Source: UBA5018 sp947463165 (GTDB lineage: Bacteria > Cyanobacteriota > Cyanobacteriia > PCC-6307 > Cyanobiaceae). From it: 64,000 nucleotides of DNA. Under the pieces are notes generated by a model, which worked only from the letters and a program-made list of their open reading frames with translations, was not told where the DNA came from and made no database searches. Position 1 is the first letter of the stretch, and each line of letters opens with the position of its first letter. Below are positions 33,133 through 42,119 of the stretch, piece by piece. The stretch lies in the NCBI GenBank assembly GCA_943371245.1, contig CALRTY020000007.1:1-64000 (forward strand), written 5' to 3'. The position numbers were made by a program, and so were the translations under genes.

Positions 33133-33206
33133 GGGACTGTAGTTCAATCGGTTAGAGCACCGCCCTGTCACGGCGGAAGTTGCGGGTTCGAGCCCCGTCA
33201 GTCCCG
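33133..33206 (+). tRNA. trnD: tRNA-Asp (GTC)
   Basis: The acceptor GGGACTG pairs with CAGTCCC. The anticodon arm CCGCCCTGTCACGGCGG presents GTC, and GGTTCGAGCC is in the T arm. A run of six T follows directly. gltX starts 17 bases later. Confidence 0.97.
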
Positions 33207-33222
33207 TTTTTTCAATCTAAGA

Positions 33223-34698
33223 ATGGTCGAGGTTACTGCAGTACCTGAGGTAACTGCGATCCCCTCAGCCCCACGGCCGATTCGCGTCCGCCTGGCCCCC
33301 AGCCCCACCGGCAGCCTCCACATCGGCACGGCCCGCACGGCGGTTTTCAACTGGCTGTTCGCCCGTCACAACGGTGGCCAGTTCCTGCTGCGCATAGAAG
33401 ACACCGATCGGGAGCGCAGCCAGCAGCAATTCACCGACAACATTCTCGATGGCCTCAGCTGGCTGGGCCTGGCCTGGGATGGCGCACCGGTGATCCAGAG
33501 CGAGCGGATCGAGCTGCATCGTCAGGCGATCCAGCAACTGCTGGACAGCGGTCACGCCTACCGCTGCTACGCCACGGAGGCTGAACTGACCAGCATGCGC
33601 GAGCTACAGGCCGCGGCCAAGCAGGCTCCTCGCTACGACAATCGCCATCGCCAGCTCAGCCCTGAACAGCAACAGCGGTTCATCGCCGAGGGTCGCGAAG
33701 CGGTGATCCGCTTCCGCATCGACGACGCTCGCACGATCAGCTGGCAGGACATGGTGCGGGGCGAGATGCGCTGGAGCGGTGCCGACCTGGGCGGCGACAT
33801 GGTGATCGCCCGCCGCGCCCGCCACGACCAGATCGGCGACCCCCTCTACAACCTGGTGGTGGTGGTGGACGACGCCGCCATGGAGATCAGCCACGTGATC
33901 CGCGGCGAAGACCACATCGCCAACACCGCCAAGCAGCTGCTGCTCTACGAAGCCCTGGGCCTGCCCCAGCCCCAATTCGCCCACACGCCCCTGATCTTGA
34001 ACCGGGAGGGGCGCAAGCTGTCCAAACGCGACGGGGTCACCTCGATCAGCGACTTCCGCACCATGGGCTACTCGGCCTCCGCCCTGGCCAACTACATGAC
34101 CCTGCTGGGCTGGTCGCCGCCGGAGGGGATGGGGGAGCGGTTCAGCCTCGACCAGGCCGCCGGCGTCTTTGGTTTTGAGCGGGTGAATCGGGCCGGGGCC
34201 CGCTTCGATTGGGACAAGCTCAACTGGCTAAACGGCCAGGTGTTGCGCGAACTGGGCCCCGAGGCCCTGCGGGAGCAGCTGCTGCCCCTGTGGCAGGCGG
34301 CGGGCTACGGGGCCGGAGAAGACCCCGCCTGGGAGCTCGAGCTCTGCGAACTGCTGGGGGCCTCGCTCACCCTGCTGGCCGATGGCGTCTGCCAGGCCAA
34401 ACCCTTCTACAGCTGCCCGGATCTGGATCCTGCCGCCCAGGAGCAGCTGACTGCGCCGGGGGCCCGCGAGGCCCTCAAAGCCCTGGAACAGCTGCTGCCC
34501 GATGGGGAGCTAACGGCAGCCGAGGCCCAGGAATTGCTCAGCGCCGCCGCCAAGGCCGCCGGAGTGAAGAAAGGGGTGATCATGAAAAGCCTGCGCGCCG
34601 CCCTGCTGGGCAGCCTCCAGGGTCCAGACCTGCTGAGCACCTGGCTGCTGCTGCATCGACGCCACCAGGATCTCCCCAGACTGCAGCGCTGCCACTAG
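33223..34698 (+). CDS. gltX: glutamyl-tRNA synthetase
   Basis: The 491-residue class I synthetase charges tRNA-Glu, and in cyanobacteria usually tRNA-Gln as well for later amidation. It also feeds tetrapyrrole synthesis through Glu-tRNA. The HIGH-type motif HIGT is at residues 33-36 (LAPSPTGSLHIGTARTA), and KLSKRDG is near residue 265. RIEDTDRERS and the zinc-less middle region are typical. The first 18 residues contain a repeat (EVTAVPEVTAIP) encoded by a short DNA duplication and precede the usual start near RPIRVRLAPSP. Another ATG is not available nearby, so I keep the ATG at 33223. Confidence 0.96.
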   Translation: MVEVTAVPEVTAIPSAPRPIRVRLAPSPTGSLHIGTARTAVFNWLFARHNGGQFLLRIEDTDRERSQQQFTDNILDGLSWLGLAWDGAPVIQSERIELHRQAIQQLLDSGHAYRCYATEAELTSMRELQAAAKQAPRYDNRHRQLSPEQQQRFIAEGREAVIRFRIDDARTISWQDMVRGEMRWSGADLGGDMVIARRARHDQIGDPLYNLVVVVDDAAMEISHVIRGEDHIANTAKQLLLYEALGLPQPQFAHTPLILNREGRKLSKRDGVTSISDFRTMGYSASALANYMTLLGWSPPEGMGERFSLDQAAGVFGFERVNRAGARFDWDKLNWLNGQVLRELGPEALREQLLPLWQAAGYGAGEDPAWELELCELLGASLTLLADGVCQAKPFYSCPDLDPAAQEQLTAPGAREALKALEQLLPDGELTAAEAQELLSAAAKAAGVKKGVIMKSLRAALLGSLQGPDLLSTWLLLHRRHQDLPRLQRCH

Positions 34699-34708
34699 GG
34701 CCGGCTGA

Positions 34709-34735
34709 CGGTGGCGCTAAGTGAATGGGCCACCG
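34709..34735 (+). terminator. possible shared hairpin between convergent genes
   Basis: CGGTGGC at 34709-34715 is inverted as GCCACCG at 34729-34735, with a 13-base loop. It lies just after gltX and just before the convergent gene at 34751. No long T run follows, so it is a weak call. Confidence 0.35.
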
Positions 34736-34750
34736 CCAAGTGAATACGCC

Positions 34751-34993
34751 TCAATCATCGTGGCCCCCGTATTCGGGTTCCACCCGCAGGCCCAAGACAC
34801 TGGAGGGCCGCAGCACCAGGTACTCCCCATCCAGCTCGGTGAGGGGCACGGTCACAAAACTGTCTGGCGGCGATGCGGTGAGCACTGATCCATACCAGTG
34901 CTGAAAGGCCTCCAGGCTGGGGAAGTGGACCACTTCGCTCTGGCCACCACTCAAATACAAATGAACGGCGTAGCGGCGTGGGGTGCGAACCAT
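34751..34993 (-). CDS. small cyanobacterial hypothetical protein
   Basis: An 80-residue product starting MVRTPRRYAVHLYLSGGQSE, with strand-rich middle (FVTVPLTELDGEYLVLRPSS) and acidic end. No known domain is recognised. I start at the ATG 34991-34993; a longer reading reaches 35041. It overlaps no other gene and is convergent to gltX. Confidence 0.65.
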   Translation of the reverse strand: MVRTPRRYAVHLYLSGGQSEVVHFPSLEAFQHWYGSVLTASPPDSFVTVPLTELDGEYLVLRPSSVLGLRVEPEYGGHDD

Positions 34994-35102
34994 GCCAATG
35001 GCCTCTGCTGGGAGATCAAAACTGTTGCCAGCTTCGCGCAACAGGCTCCCCCCAGGACTGCCCCGAGCCTCTGCCAGGCTGCTGGATCAATTAGATGGGG
35101 CC

Positions 35103-38100
35103 ATGACCACAGGGGATCCGGGCGGCGCTGCCCTTTCAGAGGCGGCCAAGCCCCTGCTGCTCCTGGTGGATGGCCACTCGCTCGCCTTCCGCAGCTTCTA
35201 CGCCTTTGCCAAGGGAGGAGAAGGCGGCCTGAGCACCAAGGCGGGCATCCCCACCTCGGTGACCTACGGCTTTCTCAAGGCGCTGCTGGAGAACGGCAAG
35301 GGGCTCGCCCCCCAGGGGGTGGTGATCGCCTTCGACACCGCTGAGCCCACCTTCCGCCACCAGGCCGACGCCAGCTACAAGGCCCACCGCGACGAGGCGC
35401 CAGAGCAGTTCTTCGCCGATCTGGACAACCTGCAGCAGATCCTGCGGCAAGACCTGGACATCCCCCTGTGCATGGCGCCTGGCTATGAGGCCGACGACGT
35501 GCTCGGCACCCTGGCCAACCGGGCCGCCAACGCTGGCTGGAGGGTGCGCATCCTGTCGGGGGATCGGGATCTGTTCCAGCTGGTGGACGACGAGCGCGAC
35601 ATCGCCGTGCTGTACATGGGCGGTGGCCCCTATGCCAAGGGCAGCGGTCCGATTCAGATCAACCGCGAAGCGGTGATCGCCCGCCTCGGGGTGCCGCCGG
35701 AGGAGGTGGTGGATCTCAAGGCCCTCACCGGCGACAGCTCAGACAACATCCCAGGAGTGAAGGGGGTGGGCCCGAAAACGGCGATCACCCTGCTCAAGGA
35801 AAACGGCCATCTCGATGGCGTCTACGCCACCCTCGACAAGCTCACCGGCCCCAAGGATGGCCAAGGGGCGATCAAGGGGAGCCTCAAGGCGAAGCTGCTG
35901 GCCGATCGGGATAACGCCTACCGCTCGCGGATGCTGGCGGAGATCCTGGTGGACATCCCCCTACCCGCCGAGCCGCGCCTGGGCCTGGGAAGCGTGAACG
36001 TGGAGGCCCTGGCCGCCAGCCTGGAGCGCCTGGAACTGCACAGCCTGGGGCGCCAAGCTCAAAACTTTGCCCAGCTCTTGTCTGCGGACGCCGCTGGCAA
36101 CAACGCCGAAAATGGCGCCAGCAGCAGCCAGAGCAGGGGCGCTAGCGGCGACTCCACAGCGACGGCAGCGCAGCAACAGTCGGGGGAGCGGGCTGCAGAG
36201 CCGGCCGTAGGGCCTGCAGTAGAGCCGGCGGCGGCGATGGCTTCAGCCGCGATGGCCTGGCCAGAGAGAAAGCCCGAGCCACCGGCCCTGACACCGCAGC
36301 TAATCACCACGGCCCCAGCCCTGGCGGCCCTGGTGCAGCGCCTGGAGGCGGCCATCGATCCGGCGGCACCGATCGCCCTGGATACCGAAACCACGGCGCT
36401 CAACCCCTTTGAGGCCGAGCTGGTGGGCATCGGGCTTTGCTGGGGGGAAGGACTGGGCGATCTGGCCTACATCCCCATCGCCCACCAGAGCAGCCCCCAG
36501 CAGCCCACCAGCCAGCAACTCGATGCCCCCCCGGCCGCCTGGGCCTCCCAGCTGGCGATCGAGCCAAGCCAGGCCAGCGAGCCCAGCGGCGAGCCGCCAA
36601 CGGCGCAGCTGCCCCTGGATCTGGTGTTGGGCGCCCTGGCGCCCTGGCTGGCCAGCCCGGAGCACCCGAAAACCCTGCAAAACGCCAAATACGACCGGCT
36701 GGTGCTGCTGCGCCATGGCCTCAGCTTGGCGGGCGTGGTGATGGACACCCTGCTGGCCGACTACCTGCGCGATGCCAACGCCAAACACTCCCTGGAGATG
36801 CTGGCCCAGCGCAACTTCGGCTTCACCCCGATCAGCTTCACGGAACTGGTACCCAAGGGAGCCAACTTTGCCGCTGTGCCTGTGAAAGAGGCCGCCAACT
36901 ATTGCGGCATGGATGTACACCTAACCTGGCGGCTCACCGGCCTGTTGCGCCGGCAACTGGCGGAGCTGGGCCCGGCCCTGCCCGAGTTGCTGCGGCAGGT
37001 GGAACTGCCGCTGGAGCCGGTGCTGGCGGCCATGGAAGCCACCGGCATCCGCATCGACATCCCCGTGCTGGCCAAACTGAGCCAGGAACTGGCCGCCAGC
37101 CTGGCGTCACTGGAGCTGCAGGCCCGGGAGGCGGCCGGGGGGGTGGAGTTCAACCTCGCTTCCCCCAAGCAGCTGGGCGAGCTGCTGTTCGACCAGCTCG
37201 GTCTGGACCGCAAGAAGTCGCGCAAGACCAAAACCGGCTGGAGCACAGATGCAGCCGTGCTGGAAAAGCTGGAGGACGCCCATCCGGTGGTGCCCTTGGT
37301 GCTGGAACACCGCACCCTCAGCAAGCTCAAGAGCACCTACGTGGATGCCCTACCCGCCCTGGTGGAGCCGGAGACGGGCCGGGTGCACACCGATTTCAAC
37401 CAGGCGGTCACCGCCACCGGGCGACTGAGCAGCAGCAACCCCAACCTGCAAAACATTCCGATTCGCAATGCCTTCTCACGCCAGATCCGCCAGGCGTTTC
37501 TACCCCAGGAGGGCTGGCAGCTACTCAGCGCAGACTACTCACAAATCGAATTAAGAATTCTTGCCCATCTATCTGGGGAAGAGGTACTAATTGAGGCGTT
37601 TAAAAACAAGGAAGACGTTCACGCCCTCACCGCTCGGCTGCTGCTGGAAAAAGAGCAGGTGAATGCCGACGAGCGCCGCCTAGGTAAAACGATCAATTTC
37701 GGGGTGATTTATGGCATGGGAGCCCAGCGGTTTGCCAGGGAAACCGGTGTCAGCCAAGGGCAGGCCAAGGAATTCCTCAGCCGTTACCGCCAGCGCTATC
37801 CCCAGGTATTTGCCTACCTTGAACTCCAGGAGAGGCTGGCCCTAAGCCGCGGCTATGTGGAAACGATTCTGGGGCGCCGCCGGCCGTTCCAATTCGATCC
37901 CAGCGGCCTGGGCCGGCTACTGGGCCGCGAGCCCATGGACATAGACCTGGAGGTGGCCCGCCGCGGCGGCCTGGAGGCCCAGCAGCTGCGGGCTGCCGCC
38001 AATGCACCAATTCAAGGATCTTCAGCGGACATCATCAAGCTGGCGATGGTGCAACTGCACCGGCAATTGGAGCAGGCGGGAATGCAGGCGCATCTACTAC

Positions 38101-38255
38101 TGCAGGTGCACGATGAACTGGTGCTGGAGGCGGCCCCCGAGGCCCTGGAGGCGGTGCGCAGCCTCACCCGAGACTGCATGGAGCAGGCGATCAGCCTATC
38201 GGTGCCCCTGGTGGCTGACATAGGCAGCGGCCGCAACTGGATGGAAGCCAAATAG
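35103..38255 (+). CDS. polA: DNA polymerase I
   Basis: The 1050-residue enzyme replaces RNA primers and fills repair gaps. The 5' nuclease domain (residues 1-300) opens LLLVDGHSLAFRSFYAFAKG. The proofreading domain keeps its three exo motifs: DTETTALNPF near 425, NAKYDRLVLLRHG, and YCGMDVHLTW. Polymerase motif A is DYSQIELRILAHLSGE near 810, motif B is RRLGKTINFGVIYGMG near 857, and motif C is LLQVHDELVLE near 999. An Ala/Gln/Glu-rich linker of about 70 residues (330-400) is longer than usual. The ATG at 35103 gives the usual start. In picocyanobacteria polA is, as I recall, often next to cysS; here 16 kb of glycan genes intervene. Confidence 0.96.
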   Translation: MTTGDPGGAALSEAAKPLLLLVDGHSLAFRSFYAFAKGGEGGLSTKAGIPTSVTYGFLKALLENGKGLAPQGVVIAFDTAEPTFRHQADASYKAHRDEAPEQFFADLDNLQQILRQDLDIPLCMAPGYEADDVLGTLANRAANAGWRVRILSGDRDLFQLVDDERDIAVLYMGGGPYAKGSGPIQINREAVIARLGVPPEEVVDLKALTGDSSDNIPGVKGVGPKTAITLLKENGHLDGVYATLDKLTGPKDGQGAIKGSLKAKLLADRDNAYRSRMLAEILVDIPLPAEPRLGLGSVNVEALAASLERLELHSLGRQAQNFAQLLSADAAGNNAENGASSSQSRGASGDSTATAAQQQSGERAAEPAVGPAVEPAAAMASAAMAWPERKPEPPALTPQLITTAPALAALVQRLEAAIDPAAPIALDTETTALNPFEAELVGIGLCWGEGLGDLAYIPIAHQSSPQQPTSQQLDAPPAAWASQLAIEPSQASEPSGEPPTAQLPLDLVLGALAPWLASPEHPKTLQNAKYDRLVLLRHGLSLAGVVMDTLLADYLRDANAKHSLEMLAQRNFGFTPISFTELVPKGANFAAVPVKEAANYCGMDVHLTWRLTGLLRRQLAELGPALPELLRQVELPLEPVLAAMEATGIRIDIPVLAKLSQELAASLASLELQAREAAGGVEFNLASPKQLGELLFDQLGLDRKKSRKTKTGWSTDAAVLEKLEDAHPVVPLVLEHRTLSKLKSTYVDALPALVEPETGRVHTDFNQAVTATGRLSSSNPNLQNIPIRNAFSRQIRQAFLPQEGWQLLSADYSQIELRILAHLSGEEVLIEAFKNKEDVHALTARLLLEKEQVNADERRLGKTINFGVIYGMGAQRFARETGVSQGQAKEFLSRYRQRYPQVFAYLELQERLALSRGYVETILGRRRPFQFDPSGLGRLLGREPMDIDLEVARRGGLEAQQLRAAANAPIQGSSADIIKLAMVQLHRQLEQAGMQAHLLLQVHDELVLEAAPEALEAVRSLTRDCMEQAISLSVPLVADIGSGRNWMEAK

Positions 38256-38262
38256 AACAAAA

Positions 38263-39141
38263 GTGACAAATCGCCAGCCATTTCAGCCAGGCTTATCGAT
38301 AGTTACCGCAGTTCATAACCGACAGGATCACCTCAACAAAAGCGCGGCGTCAATCAGCCATTATGGCCATCATCAAGAACATATAATTCTCGATTGGTCA
38401 TCCCATCCGCCAGTAGATGTGGACGCCTTGCCGGAGGATCCCCGCATCCGCCTGGTGCGGGTGGAAGGGGAGCGAAGCTGGTGGCTGAGCCGCGCCCTGA
38501 ATCGAGCGATGGCGGAGGCCAGAGGTAGCTGGCTGTTGAAGGTGGACGCGGACTGCATACTTGAAGCCCCTTTTTTCCGCGCCCTCGAGCCGGCGAGAGC
38601 CGAACTACAGATTGCAGCGTTACCAGGAGGGCCAAGGGCCGACAAAATCCCGGCCCTTTGGGGACTGTTTGGCGTAGACGCCAGCCTGTTCGCCGCGGCG
38701 GGGGGCTTCAATGAATACCTGCACGGCTGGGGCTATGACGATATTGATTTATTTGAGCGCATGCTATTAATCCCCGGCAGCAGATTAGCCCTACTACCGC
38801 AGGCAGGTGTCAAAGACCTAGCCCATACTGACCGCCAGCGGGTCGGCGCCAACAGACAGCTGCCGGCCCGCTGGCTGATGGAGGCAACACTACAGGCAAA
38901 CCGCTACACCGCCAGCGCCACAGCTAACCAATGGCAAACCTTTGCCAGCCAGGGGCAAGCCAGCCAACGGCCAATTCCCCCACCCCTGCCAGCAAAGATC
39001 CGCGATCAGCGAGCCCGCCACATGCTGCAAGGCCTGCTAGCTCGGCCCCTAACGCTAGTGGCCACAGGTCTAGCAAAGGCGCTGCCAGCTGGCCTGCGCT
39101 GCCAGCTATTGGCCATGACCGGCCTGCGAGCTCACCTCTAA
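38263..39141 (+). CDS. GT2-type glycosyltransferase with galactosyltransferase-like C-terminal motif
   Basis: The 292-residue protein has a GT-A fold: LSIVTAVHNRQDHLNKS at the start, a metal-binding KVDADC near residue 87, and GGFNEYLHGWGYDDIDLFER near residue 145-165, the galactosyltransferase C-terminal (GT7-like) signature. It likely transfers a hexose in surface glycan synthesis. The GTG start at 38263 lies seven bases after the polA stop, so it may be transcribed from the polA unit. It opens the glycan island. Confidence 0.85.
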   Translation: MTNRQPFQPGLSIVTAVHNRQDHLNKSAASISHYGHHQEHIILDWSSHPPVDVDALPEDPRIRLVRVEGERSWWLSRALNRAMAEARGSWLLKVDADCILEAPFFRALEPARAELQIAALPGGPRADKIPALWGLFGVDASLFAAAGGFNEYLHGWGYDDIDLFERMLLIPGSRLALLPQAGVKDLAHTDRQRVGANRQLPARWLMEATLQANRYTASATANQWQTFASQGQASQRPIPPPLPAKIRDQRARHMLQGLLARPLTLVATGLAKALPAGLRCQLLAMTGLRAHL

Positions 39142-39250
39142 GACCCGCGCCAAGCAAAGGAATGCACCAGCGCCAAGGCCGGCGAGCATCCAATAGAGAG
39201 CTCTTAGCCCAGAATCAAAACATTGCCTACCAACAAAAACCACCACCTCA

Positions 39251-39385
39251 AGGAATCACCATTTCAGGATATCCCCACTTCGATACATGCCAATTTCGGG
39301 ATATACCCCCTCAGAATATACCCACGTCGGAACGGGACTACTTCGGGATATTTTCACCTTGGAATATTCTCACTTCAGAATATCG
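39251..39385. repeat. tandem repeat, 16 bp unit, about nine degenerate copies
   Basis: Within the gap 39142-39548, which has no supported gene, units such as GGATATCCCCACTTCG, GGATATTTTCACCTTG and GAATATTCTCACTTCA follow each other directly. The recurring words are GGATAT or GAATAT and CACTTC. No spacers are present. Confidence 0.85.
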
Positions 39386-39548
39386 TAAAATCAACTTTAA
39401 ATGCGCCTCAAAGAATAACAGAGCCGGCTGGCATCAAGAGGGGCTCGCAAAATTGCCCACACCACTGATCAGAGCAGGGAGCAGGTCAGTCGCCGCAACG
39501 CATCAGGCAACGTGAAATCAATCAATACTGGCATTTCCCGAGACGACC

Positions 39549-40631
39549 TCAAGTCACCATAGACATCGCATCGAGGATCCCGGTTAACCGCCCACAGCGC
39601 TCTGCCTCTGGATGGCGATTGAGGCCTTGGGTCTCAAACAGATCAGCGATACGCAACAACCAGGCTGCCCGCTGGCTTTGCCAGGCATGATCTAACAGTG
39701 GTCTATGAATACGGAAATTTAATAAACTCTTGATAACAGCATCATCGGGCATCTGATCAACCGGCTCCAAGAAATCCAATAGTCTACGCAGAGCGAGGTC
39801 CTGATCGGCAACCAAATCCTCATAAGCAACCACCCGCAACGGATCAATAGCCGAGTTCACACACTGAACCAGCCATTCCAAATGCCGTCGATAGGCGCGT
39901 AGGTCATCAATAAGATCGGAGGCTTTTCCCATCCTCGACAAGGGACGATGTTGATAACTATAAGCGATGCTATCATCAAAACAACCACTACAGAGAGATA
40001 GGTGAAATGAAAACAGGGCCCTTTGCCAGTCTCTACGCACAAGCACAACCAATAGCGGTGGATTTTGATCAAAAGGAGCTAGCAAACCAAGGCGAGCCTG
40101 TGGCAAAAACACCCGGCTACGGGCATTAGCCAGGGATCCAAGCTGACCGGCCTGCAACTTACTGGCAAAGTAGCAACTATTTGTAAAACGAGATTTACAA
40201 CTTCTCGCTACAATTAACCGGGACAAGGATTTTTTATTTAGCGATTTAACCCGGGCCAGGCGCGTTGCGAAGCCAGGCATCTGACTGCCTGGGAAAACAA
40301 AAGTCCGAAAACGATCTAATGTAGACTGAAAGCCATGGCTAGATTGTTGATAGCTATGCTGCCAGCCCTCGGAAAACCTAGCCCAAGCATGGGCATGGAT
40401 TGGATTAAAGTACTCGGTGGGACGACCCAGGCCCAAAGCCCAAAACAAACGGCAAAGATGGTAAGAACCAGAGCGGGGAGCAGCCAGTAATAAAATTAAC
40501 CTGGAACAAACAGGGGGATTTTGATCTAAACTAACTATTTCCGTGGCATCATGCCAGGGAGACAGCATATCAGTCTCAGCAAGCCTTTCCATGTCAACCG
40601 ACCTAGACATGAGCAAGCAAGCGGGAAGCAT
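39549..40631 (-). CDS. Stf0-like sulfotransferase
   Basis: The 360-residue protein is a PAPS-dependent sulfotransferase of the Stf0 kind. The 5'-phosphosulfate loop is LLAAPRSGSYHLCRLFWALG near residue 47. GLGRPTEYFNP follows, as in Stf0, and LVVLVRRDWQRALFSFHLS corresponds to the 3'-phosphate-binding region. It probably sulfates a carbohydrate of the surface glycan. Possible starts are ATG 40631, 40610 or 40592; I list the longest ATG because AGGA lies about 13 bases upstream. AT-richer than core genes. Confidence 0.8.
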   Translation of the reverse strand: MLPACLLMSRSVDMERLAETDMLSPWHDATEIVSLDQNPPVCSRLILLLAAPRSGSYHLCRLFWALGLGRPTEYFNPIHAHAWARFSEGWQHSYQQSSHGFQSTLDRFRTFVFPGSQMPGFATRLARVKSLNKKSLSRLIVARSCKSRFTNSCYFASKLQAGQLGSLANARSRVFLPQARLGLLAPFDQNPPLLVVLVRRDWQRALFSFHLSLCSGCFDDSIAYSYQHRPLSRMGKASDLIDDLRAYRRHLEWLVQCVNSAIDPLRVVAYEDLVADQDLALRRLLDFLEPVDQMPDDAVIKSLLNFRIHRPLLDHAWQSQRAAWLLRIADLFETQGLNRHPEAERCGRLTGILDAMSMVT

Positions 40632-41216
40632 CAAGGCTTAATCCTAAGCCAGAACTACGGAGAAAAGAAGGCACAGAGAAGAATACAAATATTAACTAAT
40701 GTCGCCAGGTGAGATTATTCACCTAGTTGCTGTATATCAGTGATGCAGTCAGGCGCCACAAGAATCATCACACCATAAGATTTAGTCTAGTTTTACAAAA
40801 AATCACCGCAAAAATCCGATTCGGTTCTTGCAAGTCAGGGGTAAGCAAGTCGTTGCACCGCTTCTCTTGTGATGAGATCGGTGGAATCTATACTTCTAAG
40901 CGCCCACAATGGATGCCAATAATAAGACAAAATAAAATGCAAAACCAAAGATAGCAATCCAAATTATTCAAATGATTATGCCGCAAAGCAAATAGAGAGC
41001 CGAATCGATTGAATGACGAAATAAAATGATGGCGAAAAATCAACCCGAATTAGCTCACAAACTTAGCGAGAAATATAAAAACAAAACGAATAAAAACCTA
41101 ATGCGAAAATTTGATATTGCAAACGAGCAAAAAACTAAGGAGCTAAATGACAGCAATATTATCGGGGCTTATGATGGTGTTTGGTTGAATTTGCAAACGG
41201 CTAATAGATCAAGGGG
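40632..41216. other. 585-base AT-rich gap with a duplicated gene end
   Basis: No intact gene is supported. On the minus strand at 41143-41181 the text NTIISPDNIAVI followed by a stop mirrors the C-terminus NTIISPDDIILI of the RTX-type gene immediately upstream on that strand (41217-42080). This is a remnant copy of that gene end. A 64-codon plus-strand frame over it is a shadow. Confidence 0.65.
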
Positions 41217-42080
41217 CTAAATAAGAATAATATCATCAGGACTGATGATGGTGTTTAGACTGATTAACCTTGTATTGTTTGCGAAGACAATGGTATTTGT
41301 ACCCAATCCAGAAATCTGGTCCAAGGATGAAACCATGGCGCTATCAAAGGAAATCTTATCGACACCAATAAAAAAATCTCCAAAGAAATCGAGTGAGCCA
41401 TCCATCTGATCAGCGGTATAAAAAAGCGTATCATTACCACTGCCGCCCTCAATATAATCAGAGCCAGAACCACCCCTGATCAAGTCGTTACTTGCATAGG
41501 CATAAATGGTATCGTTGCCGGCACCACCACGAATAAAATCAGCTTGAAAACTTCCTACAATCAAATCGTTCCCCGAACCCGCATGAACGTAATATGCAAA
41601 ATCTCCACCCTGTCCGCCTGCCGCCTGATTAATTGTTATAGAATCACCGGCGGAATTACCCGCAACAATCGCGGTTTTGTCCACGACACTACCATTATAG
41701 TATTCGCCTGGCTTTGTGGGATTCATCATATTCACTTTAATAGTCATGCCAAAATCATTGACGCCCTGGACAGCTTCAATAATATGACCACCGCCAATAG
41801 CCTGAGCCATTGTTGCATCACTTGGAATATTGAGCCTATTTTGGCTATCGCTTAATGCAACTTGCTGCGGCGCTGCTGGGGTGGCACCAGATGTGAGCGA
41901 ATAAGTTTGAGAGATGCCACCGAGACGAACGGGGCTACTAGTAGCATTAACATTATTAGGATTAGCTCCAGCGGCAAGAGGAGCGACAGCAGTGGGATCG
42001 CGAAAAATTAACAGTGTGTCAGAGAAGACAAAAGACACGATTAATTTTAAAAAAGACAACTTGCTGCATATTAGCAGCAT
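41217..42080 (-). CDS. small RTX/hemolysin-type calcium-binding repeat protein
   Basis: The 287-residue protein contains Gly/Asp-rich nonapeptide-type repeats in its second half: HAGSGNDLIVGS, IRGGAGNDTIYAYASN, IRGGSGSDYIEGGSGNDTLF. These bind calcium in secreted RTX proteins. The N-terminal part (residues 1-25) is hydrophobic but not a clean signal peptide. The middle shows TYSLTSGATPAAPQQ and AGNSAGDSITINQAAGG. The ATG at 42080 is uncertain; a TTG at 42101 is possible. Likely exported by type I secretion (C-terminal signal) and surface bound. Its neighbours are sulfotransferases, which may modify surface material. Confidence 0.72.
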   Translation of the reverse strand: MLLICSKLSFLKLIVSFVFSDTLLIFRDPTAVAPLAAGANPNNVNATSSPVRLGGISQTYSLTSGATPAAPQQVALSDSQNRLNIPSDATMAQAIGGGHIIEAVQGVNDFGMTIKVNMMNPTKPGEYYNGSVVDKTAIVAGNSAGDSITINQAAGGQGGDFAYYVHAGSGNDLIVGSFQADFIRGGAGNDTIYAYASNDLIRGGSGSDYIEGGSGNDTLFYTADQMDGSLDFFGDFFIGVDKISFDSAMVSSLDQISGLGTNTIVFANNTRLISLNTIISPDDIILI

Positions 42081-42119
42081 ACACGGGCAAGAGCCAAGCA
42101 ATTATGTTGATTTGCCAAC

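Noticed and set aside
36437..37594. 385-codon frame inside polA
   Set aside because: Gly/Ala/Pro-rich frame-shadow of a GC-rich gene.
41026..41220. 64-codon plus-strand gene
   Set aside because: It lies antisense to a duplicated tail of the RTX-type gene, and has no ribosome site or family.
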